A DNA stretch of 64,000 nt from Aphelocoma coerulescens (lineage: Eukaryota > Chordata > Aves > Passeriformes > Corvidae): assembly GCF_041296385.1 (NCBI RefSeq), contig NC_091013.1, positions 30,947,001-31,011,000 of the forward strand, given 5' to 3'. Shown here one piece after another: positions 22,953 to 35,400 of the stretch. Below the pieces are notes generated by a model, which was not told where the DNA came from, did no database searches, and saw only the letters and a list, made by a program, of their open reading frames with translations. The number at the start of each line of letters is the position of its first letter. Positions within the stretch are counted from its first letter, which is position 1. The position numbers were made by a program, and so were the translations under genes.

Positions 22953-25900
22953 GTATCAGCTCTTTCATTAATTACTTCTTTGCTCTCCCTCTGCTTTATG
23001 TTAAAAACAGCCTAGTTGAGTATGTAGATGTTGTGTCGGCTTCAGTGAAAACGTACTTATGGGACCCTTTAAACTGTCAGGTTACATCACGTAAACTGAA
23101 GAGATCATATTCAAACAATTGTAAAACTATTTTCTTGCCCGAAAGAGCACACCATGATGCCATTTAGCTGGAACCTGAAGCTATGGGTATCCCGCTGTGG
23201 TATCATGTGCAGTGAGCGCATGTGATTGTTCTCCTGAGGCATTTGTTACATGCATCTTGTTAACCCTAGTTCAGTCAAAATAACTGCCTTCACTGCTGCT
23301 TGACCTATTTTAGCATAATTTAGCCCCGAATGTGGTGCATTTCAGTTGCAGGAAGTTATTCTGCTGGCATTAATACCATGGGAACCTAAAACAGAACCAC
23401 AAGAGTTTGAAAATATCAATCTTATTAACTCAACAGTTTGGTTTCAGTAATTTATGCATCTTTCAGAACTGACCTAATACTTAAATGTACATAAAAGAGC
23501 AAGCAGTAATCAATCCCAGACTTCTCCTTGTAATAAACCAGGCTTTTCCCAGGTTTCAGAAAATGGAGGATATTTAAGAGTTTTCTAAGCCTTGTTAATA
23601 GCTGCATCTATAGCACTTGTAAAAGTGCTAAAAGTGCAAGGAGGATTTACTGCCATTTCTGCAACAGAAGGAATAGAGTTAGATTTATTTAAGAGTTGAG
23701 TGCTAAGTGCAAGATCCAAATCACTTCCTTACTGTCTGTGTTGAGACTAAGGCACCATTCAGGCATCTGTTCAGAAAGCCCCCAAATCCCAGCAGACATT
23801 CCTGGCTGGCCCAGGACCTCTCTGGGCACCTGCTGCTGTGACCTTGCTCTGTTGCTCACATAGGACACCCCCTGCTACCCAAGGGCATCGAGCTGGTACC
23901 CAAGCCCATGGCACATGCACAAAGTTCAGCTTGGAGAGCTGTAGCAGTGAGAGACACACCTGCATAAACATCCAGAAAAAGTCCCAGGTAACAAGTCTCC
24001 AGGAAAAACGTTTGAATCCACCAACTCCAGTACATGGGTTTACCACAGCACTAAAGAGAAAACAGAGCAAACACAGTAGGAAGGTGCTGTGCTGGGTGAC
24101 TCATGTAAGGGCTGCTATATTAGAAAGGGACAGGAAGAAGGTCCCAGATTCATTCTCAAGAACGTTTCTGATTTTTCCTGGTAATTGTTGCACGAAGAAA
24201 GCATGAAGGGTGCAAATAGCAAGAACATCCCAGCTGAGAGCCATAACCAATTGCACCTCCCCAGCTCCTAGAAGATGTGCAATGATGAAGAGCAGCTGTG
24301 CCTGCAAAGCCCAGCCCCTGGTTACCTGTTCAGCTCACCCCACCAGCCCCTCAGGCTGGAAAAGGCATAAAGTCCCAGGTTTCACATGAACACAAACATC
24401 ATGGTCCTGCTCAGAGGCACAAATGCAGACCAGGGCTTGTCAGTGCCTTTCAGGTAAGAGGGGACTGCATATTCCAGGTTCTGCAAGGTGAAGGTGGCCA
24501 GTTACTAGTCCAGAATCAGGCCCCTGAGCTATAGGGGAGGGGTCTCTAGATCATCATTAGTGTCCCAGCAACTCTGTCTTTAACAAAGAAGGTTTCTGGA
24601 GAGCGTTAATGCCTCAGTTACCCTTCCCACTGCCAGAGTCGAGTGCCTCACAACCAGACTGGTAATAGTTCCTCTCCTGGGGCCAGGCGACTATTGCTGA
24701 GACATCACAAAATCTCAACCTGACAGTTAAAGCACTGATCTACATCACACACTAAATTCTGATTGAGGAATGTGCTTTTTAACTAATAAAACTGCTGTGT
24801 GCTTAAGGTCAGACACATGCTTATAGCGGTTGCTGAAATGGGGTCAAAGAATACAGCTCTCAGTCCTCGCTTCAGGAATTGTTGTACAGTAAGTTATTGT
24901 GACCTAAATATTGTGGCCTCTGCTGACACTTCATGTGATAAGGCAAAATCCATTTTAGAAATGTTAAGGATGACATATTCAGTGGTGGGGAGAGACAGGA
25001 GACAGAGTTAGCCAATACTGGGACTCCTTCCTTCCCTTGGGCTTAAATTAGCATGACATAATTTAAGGTTTGGGCTTGCAGCCTTTTAGCAAGGGGTATA
25101 AATTCCAGATTTTCACCTGCAGTCTCCTGTGTGAGCTGTGTGACTGACAGAAATGCCTACAACACATATTTCAGGTGCAGCAGAGGACTCTGGTCCCAAA
25201 TGCACATCCTCAGAAGTCAAGGTTCATCCCAGCCCAGGTTCAGAGGAGGGAGAAGGCACCAGAGCAGTGCCCAGCAAACCACACAGCAGAAGGGCTCTGC
25301 AGGAACTTTACACGAAGTCGAACTTCACTTCACTTGTCAGCCTTCTCTGAGTGACTCACTGAAGGTGCTGAACAGACTAACGAGTGGGAGGAGGAAACAG
25401 GGCGGGGGGAAAGGAAGAAAGGGAGACAGGCAGTAAAATGAAACTAGGAACATTGATATATGACCCAAAAAAAAAAAAGAAGAGAGGCTGTTTTTTAGAA
25501 AGTTGCACTACTCCTCCCACTAGTCCTTTTCCAACTCTAATGTGAATGGCATAGAATCCAACATCTCCAAGATCTGACGAAGAAAAAAGAAGTATGAATA
25601 GCTAAAGTGAGATGATATCACTTTTAATCTGATACTTATGATGAAACTCCAGGAGTTTGATTTATTCAGCTGTCACTTACTGTTCATCCCAAGGGTAACA
25701 GAGGACATGTTGGAATTGCAACCTTTATTTAGGGTTTGTTAGCATGATTCAATTTTTTACTGGCCTTCTGGGAGTTATTTTTTATCTTTAGGCAGTTACC
25801 ACTGCTAAGAGGAAAAGACTTTTTTTTTCTTTTTTTGCTAGCTCCTAGTACAAGGTGGTTATTAAGAAAATGGGAGTTTGAGTTTCCTGGAGTGTGTGCT

Positions 25901-26424
25901 GGGATGTTCCCTGACCGTGATGGGAAATACTGCAGTGCTGGCTTTTGTTAGAGGATCAGAGCTATAGGGCAGAAGTGATTCCTTTGGGCATCTCTCCTTT
26001 GAAGGTACTGCAAAAGAGCAAATAATGCATAACACCAAACCAGAATTTTTACTGTTATTGAAGACAGGGTATTTTGCTTAGAGAACTGTGATTAGCACAG
26101 GGACACATGGTGTCTCTAAAGACCAAAAGCCATGTTTATTACTTTTCCTGGAGAGGCTCCCTGTATCCTACTCTGGCTGTGTTCCCCTCATCCTTCCCCC
26201 ACCTCATCCTACTTTCAAGCCTCGCCTGGGTCTCCTGAGAGCTGTTTCTCATCAGAGCATCTGAGTTGGCCAAACTCTGCATTGGTGGTGTGATGTACAC
26301 AAACAAAGATTTCTTTGAGATAATTGTCTTCATTCAAGGAGTAATTTGAGATTTATACCCTGATGTCCATAAATAAAAGGCCACAAAGTCTCTGGTCTGA
26401 GCACTGAAGCCCTGCCCACATGGT

Positions 26425-26446
26425 GCCCCCGGGTGAACCTGGGGGC
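26425..26446. repeat. GC-rich inverted repeat
   Basis: Two 10-base arms (GCCCCCGGGT and ACCTGGGGGC) pair with one mismatch around a 2-base loop. The hairpin is isolated in AT-rich DNA with no T run after it and no gene nearby, so no role is claimed. Confidence 0.5.
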
Positions 26447-27062
26447 TTGCTGTCTCCAGTGAAGCTCCCACCAGGCAGTCCGTAAGAATCGTGAGTGGCT
26501 TTTCCATCCAAAGAAGGGCTGACGTGAAGGTACATCAAAGAAAACAATGAATGCCTCCTGCTCTGACCTACATATTTCATTCTGAGAGACTCAACTACAT
26601 CTGCTAGAACACTTGGAACAACTGTTATCTTTTAGAAATGAAAAGTCATTTCTCCAGGGAACAGCATGGGGTGGGGCGGGGGGACCCTGTAGTGGCTTTC
26701 TAGGGCGCAGAACATTTCAACTCTGCTGTATTGATTGTAGCTTATGATTGAATGTAATCATTACTGTGTCTATATTTTTCTGTTTCAATGAAACCATCAG
26801 GCAGTGAGTCACGCTGTGCATGTAACCCGGAGGAAAGTGCAAAGAGGCTGCTGAGGAGTAGCAGTACAAAAATACCATTGGCATCTTTTCCCTAGGAGAG
26901 CAGGGCTCTGGACAATTTCCACAGTCTATTGCTGTTTTTCTTTTACATGCATTCGCTGTTAAAATGTGTAATAGAATTGAGGACATGCTTGTGAGTAAAG
27001 AGTCTTCTCACACATGCTGTTCCATAATTAAAGAACAGCTATAATAGAAATCCTGCTTCTAC

Positions 27063-27079
27063 TTTTTTTTTTTTTTTTT
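27063..27079. repeat. T17 mononucleotide tract
   Basis: Seventeen consecutive T residues. No attached retroposed element was recognised on the complementary strand. Confidence 0.9.
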
Positions 27080-28148
27080 ACATTAACGAGCTCAAATTCT
27101 TATAGGCATTAAAAGGGCATATGCTTTTCTTCTAATTTAGAGATTAAAAAATCTCACAGCAGATCAAGAGGAAGGCTGCAGTTTGAACTATTTAGTGAAA
27201 GAAGATGTACTGTCGTTAGCAACAAAACAATTTTAATTAGCCCAGTCCTGGATTTGTGGTAACACATGCCAAAAGGATAGTATTTTGGAAAAACGGGAAA
27301 TACTATCCTCTTGGTTTAGTGCAGAGGGTTCAACTCCATAAGAAATGAGCACCCTTCAAAAATATTTTAATTGCGGTTTTTAATTACCTGGATTTTATAT
27401 AACATTTATGTTGCTAGGTTTGGTTTTGTTTTTTTCCATTGAAGATACTAAAATTCAATGTGGGAATTCTCTCCTCCTCCCTAGAATCTGGCTTCTTTCA
27501 GTCCCATTTGTGGATGGAGAGTATTTTTATTAAGCTAAAGAGAAGAAAGTCATCCTTATTAGCAGTGCCTCATTGCGTTAGAAATCAAGGTCTGTGGCTA
27601 TCAACCTGTGGAGACGCAGTGGGAAGACATGATTGCAGTTTGATTCAGCTGTGCCAGGCACCGAGTAAAGATTATGCACTCAGACAGGCACCCTGTCTCA
27701 GAGCACAAGTGAAGAATGCTGTCCTAACTGCACAGAGCATGGTCATGCCAGCGTGTGAGCTATGGCAGCAGAGCCTTTCTTTAGTGGTTTGAAATGTTAG
27801 CTCCGTTGAGTTAAAAAACACAGGATTTTTAAGGGAGTTTCCCACAAACCTCATGTCTGGGACATGATACGTGCCAAAACCACCCCAGCAGCTGTGTGCT
27901 GCAGCACAGTGGCTTGCCTTCTGCCCCAGCAGAGCCTGGAAGGATTTTAAAGAGAAATGCTAATTGCAACACAGGGTAGCTGCATGCTGGAGCTGGCTAA
28001 TACAGAAGTCCCAATTTCCCATCCCCCTGCTTGCCAGCTTATATCTGATGTGGTTAATGGAAAGCAGCTGCAGAGCTACTGTAATGGTGCCCTGCCATGC
28101 TGTTTCTGGGCCTCCCACCCCACAACTTCCCAGTTGAGGGAATGTGTT

Positions 28149-28639
28149 AGAATCATAGAATCACAGAACCGTGTGTGTTGGAAGGAAGCTTACACGTTAT
28201 TTAGTGACAACCCGCCTGCCATGGGCAGGGACACCTTCCACTAGAACAGGTTGCTCAAAGCCCCATCTCAACTGGCCTTGAACACTTCCATGGATGGGGT
28301 ATCCACAGCTCTTCCGGGCAACCTCTTCAGTGTCTCACCATCCTCACAGTAAAAAAGATAGTCTTCCTACTATCCAGTCTAAACCTACCCTCTTTCAGTT
28401 TAAAGCCTGTCCTATCACTACATGTCCTTGTACAAAGTCCTTCTCAATCTCTCTTGCAGGCCCATTTAGGTGCTGCAAGGTGTATAAGGTCTCCCTGCAC
28501 CCTTCTTTTCTCCAGGCTAAACTGCTCCAACTCTCTCAGCCTTTTCTTTGTAGGAGAGGTGCTCCAGCCCTCTGATCATCTTTGTGGCCCTCCTCTGGAC
28601 TTGCTCTAAGAGATACAGCTCCTTCTTATGCTTGGAACC
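28149..28639 (-). mobile_element. CR1 LINE fragment, antisense, interrupted
   Basis: About 490 bp of CR1 read backwards, with the 3' terminus at the left ('aatcatagaatcacagaac', 28151-28169) followed by diagnostic blocks such as 'catgggcagggacaccttcc' and 'aggttgctcaaagccccatc'. At 28640 the match is broken by a solo LTR. A few more CR1-like bases ('agagctagga') resume after the LTR and its duplicated target site (29018-29035). The body carries only the last part of the coding region and is inactive. Confidence 0.92.
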
Positions 28640-29017
28640 TGTGGTGATCTGTTTATCCAGTACTTTTCTTATCCCATACTGTTCCCCCCCGCTTTCCCTT
28701 GCCCCTAGCCCTGGCGACTCCCTTGGGTTCCTGTACCCCAACCCCTGAGAAAACCCTCTGCACCCAGATTGTGAGGTCTCTGCCTCTGAGGGTCGCTGGG
28801 ACAAGGTGTAGTATTAAAGATCTTCGGAAGCCCAGTGAAAAACCCTTCTCCCCTCCTTTGTTGTCCCTGTGTTGTAGAGCTGATAGCTACCGGAGCAAAA
28901 CTGCGGAGCCGTCCAAAATGGACTACGGGAGGGTGAAATGGTCACGCTGCCCTAAGCAGCTCCGCTGAGCTCTCAGGGAAAGCTGCAGCTTGCTAAACTA
29001 AACCTAGCACTACAACA
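28640..29017 (+). mobile_element. Solo ERV LTR nested in CR1
   Basis: A 378-bp insertion starting TGTGGTG and ending CTACAACA. It is flanked by a perfect 6-bp target duplication, GGAACC, at 28634-28639 and 29018-29023. An ATTAAA polyadenylation signal on the plus strand at 28813-28818 sits mid-element, giving plus orientation with about 170 bp of U3 before it. The second half has noticeably more CpG than the surrounding DNA, as is common in U5 regions. No internal retroviral genes are present, so it is a solo LTR left by recombination between two LTRs. A 6-bp duplication is typical of beta-/alpharetrovirus-like (ERVK-type) integrases, but family assignment needs a library search. Confidence 0.82.
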
Positions 29018-29023
29018 GGAACC

Positions 29024-29400
29024 TAGAGCTAGGAAGCGGAGGATGAAATCTGTGCACGTGTTCATGGCCACGGTGCCAAACCCTCACACTTTCCACCCGC
29101 ACTGCCCCGTTAAATGTCACTCGCGATGGCAGGAGAGGAGGCACCACTGAGAGCACCTGCCCGCTGAGGTGTCTGGCACACAGGGCCCCACGAGCCAGCA
29201 CGTCTGCTGTGCACCTCTGCATGGTGGCCCTGGCCACTGCCACCCCTCGTGGGTGTCCAGCCCACCCCACTGCCCAGCCCACCCCACTGCCCTGCCTGAC
29301 AGCCGGCACCCAGCACAGTGCTGCAAAGGGGCTGTACCACAGGGCTGCGGGGAATGCAGGAGGGGCGGGAGGCACTCCAAGGCATCCCAGGCTTCAACTT
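29024..29400. other. GC-rich stretch with 17-bp tandem repeat
   Basis: The first dozen bases may be residual CR1. The rest is GC-rich, with scattered CpG and a perfect 17-bp tandem duplication at 29258-29291. Overlapping frames on both strands (for example 126 codons minus at 29110-29490) reflect the lack of AT-rich stop codons rather than a gene. A regulatory role is possible but unproven. Confidence 0.4.
29258..29291. repeat. 17-bp tandem duplication
   Basis: The unit CAGCCCACCCCACTGCC is repeated twice without mismatch at 29258-29274 and 29275-29291. Confidence 0.9.
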
Positions 29401-32400
29401 TGTAGCCAAGTCAGGGTTTAAATTCTTCTTTTTCAAAGAGAAGAGAAAAGAATCTCTAGTCCTAGGGGCATCTTCAGGAGAAGCAGGCACTCAGGAGCCC
29501 CTGCAGGTTGACACAGCCTCTTTAAATATTTAATTTCTCTTGAGGTGTGATACGTTTTTCTGTCTCCTGGGAGACTATTAATTTGTGCCTTTTTTTTTCC
29601 TGAGGGACCCTTTCCTCTTCTAAGTCCATTTTTGGTATCCTGTCACATTGGTGTGTACTCTGAGGGGATCTTGTCAATTGGAGACAAAATGGATTCTGCA
29701 AGTCTAGCAATGCTGGTGTTTTGCATGATTTGCTATGATGGGGGTCTTCTCCATCTTATTGAGAAGGATACACTCAGACAACCTAAGCAGGGATTGAGTT
29801 TTCACCCTCTTTATTCCAGCAGGGAAAGGTGACATTTTGGCAAAATGTGTGGTTAAATCAGATTATATAAATTGGAAACAGAGGTAAACATGAGGAATTT
29901 TTTTAGAAAATCACTAGATGAGAACGAGGCCCTTCAAAAGAAGGGTCTCTTTCTTAGTATCTTTGAAAAAAACATAGCTAGTCACTGAGAGCTGAGCAAA
30001 AGACTTTAACCCAGTGGTTGTGCAGAAAAAGGGGCTGGCTTTTTAATAGCAACATCTTGCTAAGTTGTTGAATCCTATGTTGCATGGAAACAGCATGAAA
30101 CAGAAACACAGGGCAGAAATCAGAGAAGTTGCTTAAAAATGAATGGAGAAATATTTCTTGTTTCTTTATGCTGGGACAAAAGTACATTTCACATCTGTCA
30201 CAAGTGCCACTGACCCCAGGGGTGGCCCAGGCAACCTCCCACTACCACCACCTTCCTCCCTGTCCAGGCTGACAGTCAGAAACCTTGTTCTTCTGCCAGT
30301 ACACAGAGCACATTTGAGCTACTTGTCATTGTGATGGCAGAAACCCCAGAATGTCAGCATAAAAGTATTTTCTTTTTTCCTCTGTAGAACTGTATTTTAA
30401 ATTGATTTTTGAAACTTACTGGGAAAATACTTCCACCTTGAAGAAACGAATGATGGTGGTAGTCTGCATACTTACAGAGACAGCTGATATCTATTTTATT
30501 AGCCAGTGCTTGGATCTTGGAATCAAAATCTGAAATTCATCAACATTGGCAACACCCTACAGCATTTTCACAAGAAATGAATACTTCTGACCATAAACAG
30601 AAGCAACTTTGATATTGGCATTAAGTTTCTGCTCAGAATTATTTATTTGGGAGGAGATTTCACAAAATTCCTTCTTTTGTTAAATAGCAATGTAACATAT
30701 CAAAACTCAGGCATTTGGATCTAATTAACAATAGCAAGATTTTTCTTCATGAAGAAAACAGAGAACCACTTTGGCCCACACTGTGCTTCCTGCAGATGAG
30801 TTAGTTGTTAGGAAATAATTCTAGCATCTTCTTCTCTTTGCGTTTTTATTTTGTGTTCTGTTTTCTGGCAAATGCACCATACTGGGCTAGTCTTTAAGCC
30901 TTTTCAAAATACAGGCAAATGCTGCTTTTTTTCTGAAGTTACATACTAAATTATAACAAGGAGCTATTTCATTTTCCATTCATTTGTCTCAGAGAAATAA
31001 ACATTAAAAAATCAGAAGTAATTCATAATCTCCAGACAGCAATGTTATACTTAACATGAGGGAAAATATTTTCCATCTATGTTACTGCCACACAGCCCTC
31101 CCAAAGAGCACTTGGTGAATAGCTCTGATATTACACTAAAGCCTAACCTTCAGGAAATCTGAGATGATCAGGAAAATATTCTGGAAAGTATAGTCATGTA
31201 CCCTAGAATATTAATTTTTCTACTGGAATAGCAAAATACATCCAAAGCTGCGACTTTCCAGCTATGCATCATTGACATGTGTCTAGATTTGTGGGTATAC
31301 CTGTATGTAGCCTTTTGGTTCCACTTTAACGCTGAATTTCCTGATGGGTAGATGGACAATGACTACTCCTATCTCCAGGTGCTTTGATACATGTGCTACA
31401 GAGATATCTCAGTAAATTAGCAGAGGTTAATTTTCAAACATCTCACACAAACTGAGTTTTTGCAAGTCTACTCAGCATCCTCAGCTGTGAGAAGAGTGTT
31501 TGAAAACTGAACTATCTGCGTGGACAAATTGCCAATGAAGCTGGTAGCACATCCTTCTAAAAACACTTTCCTGGGTCAAAACAAGACAGCTGGGTCTGGC
31601 ACCACTGTGCATCAGCACATCAGAAGCATGTCAGGGATCTGCTGAACTCCTTCTTCCCACTCTCAGAAGTTCTCGTTGAAAGAGGAGTCAATGGCCCCTG
31701 TTGCACCTCTTCTCTGTGACTGAAGCCAAGTGCCAAATATTGCTGGCCACTACCTCCTTATCTGCTCCTGGGGTGTCAGCTCTCTGAGCAGATGCCTTTT
31801 TGCCCTTATATCGGTGACATGACATTTTCTCCAGGATTGGTTTTTTTCATTTAAATGTTCCTCAGTGTTCCTCTAAAATACATATTAATTTCTCCTACCT
31901 TATGGAAGGAAGGCCTGGCCCCTCTTTTATCACTTAGAAAGATTAAATTAGCTTCTTAGCTGATAGGAGACAAGAAATACTTCATATTCCAGAGGCAATC
32001 TGACTACAAGGCCTGAACTGAGCAAGAGTAATTCAATTGACTCTACTCAAGCTGCACTAATTTATACCAACTATAAATTCATCTTTTCTTGTGAAATATG
32101 TCTAGGAGTGACCCTGCAGTATCCAACTGATTCAATTAATTCTGGGCAGCATCTCACCCTCAAAATAATGTAGAAGTCCTCTTTAGGAAATTAGCCAAAA
32201 CTTCGCATTTTCATCTTTAAAAGGTAAGTCAAAGGGCAGCACTGGAAGAAAGATAAGGGCAGAATTAGGCCAATGTCTTACATAACCCACATACTAACTA
32301 CATTTATCTATGATACAGATGATGAAAACATAGTATTTTTCACAGTATTATTCTTTATTCTCCTCACTTGTTCTGGTCTTTTCACAGTATTTTTTATTCT

Positions 32401-35400
32401 CTTGTTCCTGCACAAAAGCCTACTCTGTACACTTTATTAATATGAAATACCCCAGAAGATCAAAGATCCAGATGGCTGCATGAAGACTGTGAATCTGTAA
32501 GAGAAATCTTTGCAACTTCTTAAGCCACCCATATATTGCTTATTTGTGCAGGGTCACAGCTGTTATCAGGACAGTCAACATTACTGCAAGGAGACATCAC
32601 ACAGGAGGACCAGGGTGCTGTTCTACCCAGGCAAGGGAAGGCAAAAATGAGCACAGAGAGTTTTCTATAAGGGGCACTCGATTTCACCCAGTGAACTGGG
32701 GCTCAGGCCAACCAAACCTGGCCATGCCATGCTGCCTGCAGTTTATTTGCTGCCACCATACAAATCCATTTTCATCGGCTCATTCAAACTGAATGCTGCT
32801 GTGCTATTTGGGACTGCAATGGCAAAGGTCCCAGTCAGCATGAAGCTTCCTGGTCTTCCTATGCCACCATGATTCTCTTCTATGATTCTTTGACTAACTG
32901 TCCCTTCTTTGATGAAAAGTTAAACCAATATTCCCCATCCACCCCTTCTACCTGGCAAATGCAATCAGAGCTCTATACTTAAAGTAAATAACTGAATACA
33001 TTTGCCTTAAGCTACCCTTAGCACCTTTTTAATCAGGGAAAGAAAGCATTTACAGCAATTAAAGCAAAATTCGATGTGTAAAAATCAGCTTAGAAATTAG
33101 TTTCTCTGTGCTGTCAATTATTTTAAAAACATTTTTGACTGCTTAAATTAATTCCAATTTGAATTCAAGACGTGCATTGCCACAGAATGAAATTCAGGAC
33201 ATCATTTTTTACTCATCACTACTGAGCTTTACAGGCGTATCTTTCTCTTTACTTTTTTTCTGCTTCTCTTGAGTCATCGCTAATGGAAGTTCTAAATATA
33301 GGTATGACTAACAATGCAAACTTTAGAAACTGTATGTAAACTACCACAAGAAAAACAGATCAGAGAGTTATGCTCACCAGAAATTCAAACAACTGTTGCC
33401 AACCACTACATGTAAGTAATGATTACTGCATTTTTCTCATTAGAAAGGCAGCTGTCATATAGCTTACGGTTTGGACAGAAAGAAATAAGTTAGCATATTG
33501 CTTAAGAGATGTCTGCTAAATCCTTGCTCTATTTTGCCAAAAATACACTAGAACATAAAATCCTTCATTCTGCAGAATAATAAATGTCATGTTTCCATTT
33601 CCCAGTGTCTTGTCAGATTGTTTAAGATAATCAGGATCAAATAAGACAAACACAATGAGCTCCGGACCTCAGACTTCAGAGCAGTGGTTTTGACACTGCC
33701 AAAGACAAGTGACAAACCAAGCAAAGACTAAGTGCTTGGTGCTGTTGCTTACCCCATCACAAGGATACAGTTTTTATCTTTTAGTCAGTTTTTGACAAGA
33801 AGCTACCAGTACAACCCAAGACCTCCACTATCAGACAGTAACACACAAAGACTCTGGCAGACATATGGTCAGGACCAAATGTAATTATTTTGCAAGCCTA
33901 AGTGGAGGCATCTGAATCAGATGGGAAACCAAGCATCCCTGAAGATGTTTTATGCTGGAGGACCCAGATAAAGCACCAGATGACCAACCACCAGTTGATA
34001 TTTAGTACTAGTAGTAATAAGTAGTAGTAGTAGTAGCAGTAATAACAATGATGATACTGATGGGATAATGAAGTTCACCACTGAGCCCCTTTTCCCCAGT
34101 CATTCTTTGCCTCTAATTCCCCCAAATTCAGGCCCATTTTCCCCAGTATCTGACTGTCCAGATTATCTGAGTATTTGTTTACAACAACTGGTACATGAGT
34201 TACCTGTGGTGAAGACCATTCCTGCACAATTGCAATACATAGTTGGACAGCAAGAATCAGGGCTGATTATTTCTAGCATATTGGGTAATTATGTATTCTG
34301 TGTTGTTAGATGCAATTTATCACCACCAAATTGTTTGAAGAATTAAAAACTAATGTGGAGATGGCTTGACCTACCTCTAAGCAGTGCTGATGCCAGATTT
34401 AGTGAATTCAGTGATGCTGAATTTAAGAGAGTTCTACCATCTTGTGTGGACTTTCACTGGAGTCTTCTGTTCTGTCTTATTGTCAGCATATTCAGCACTG
34501 AATTATCTGAACCCATAAGGCTAGCTTTGAAGAAATCTGTCAGTTTGAGATGAGATACTCACTGAGATTTTTGAAAAAGCTTATGTGTTTTTTTACCTTG
34601 GCGTTCATAAAACTGCCACGTTGATGAGAACGATTCCCCAAGTTTTGCTATACCATATGGTCCGTGTGCTGTTAGGAGGCCATCTACTGTGTTTCCTTGT
34701 TAGTCATTCAACTACATATTGCGTCCATCTGCAACTCTCATATGTAGTTTCACTGTAATTGCCCTTTTCATAGTGCATTTCATTCTGCTTCGTGCTGGCT
34801 TGTGATCATGTTCTTTCCAAGACATGCTTCACCAAACACTTTTTGAAAGGTGCAGTAGTGCCATACTGAATGGCAGGGTCGATGCAGGCACAGAGCGCAG
34901 CTCTAATGTAGAGGAAGAAGGTTGTGGGTGCTCATCTTGGGGATGAAGAGAGACATTACTTTCCTTGCTCTCCTTCCCCTCAATCCCCAGCAAAGCATTT
35001 CAGCTGTTCCAGAGATGCAAAGGGTTTCCGCAGCCAGCTGGGCTTGCACTACTCTTTCATTCCCCCCACTTTGCCACACTTCAGAAGGTCTTGTCCCAGC
35101 TCGGTGCCTCCTGAGAAGTCTTTAAGAAAACTTTCCTCAGCCACTACCTCGCAGTATCTTTAAGACCCCTGAAAGCAGCTGTAAGAGTGGTATTTGTGAG
35201 AGGCTGGAACTGTGAACAGATCCTGTAGCCAGATAATTCTGTGCTGTGATCACACCACAGGCTCCAACCTGGGCAGGAGCAGTGTGAAGGTCGTACACTG
35301 CACTCTGGTGTCAGCAGAGTGAGCAGGAGGCACCTTCCCCTCTGCCAGGGCTCGACAAGTCCTCCAGCATAGTACTGGCTTTGGGGATAATTTGAGGCTG

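Larger units (their letters stand above)
20295..28148. other. Unannotated non-coding stretch
   Basis: Close to 8 kb with no recognisable gene. It contains a purine-rich repeat (22582-22650), a short splice-flanked segment (22902-22952), a T17 tract (27063-27079) and a small GC-rich hairpin (26425-26446). The longest open frame (122 codons, 23838-24206) has no domain signature. Confidence 0.45.

Noticed and set aside
32868..32895. 'gattctcttctatgattct' resembling CR1 terminal repeats
   Set aside because: No CR1 body or other diagnostic block is adjacent, so one partial match to an 8-bp repeat is not enough.
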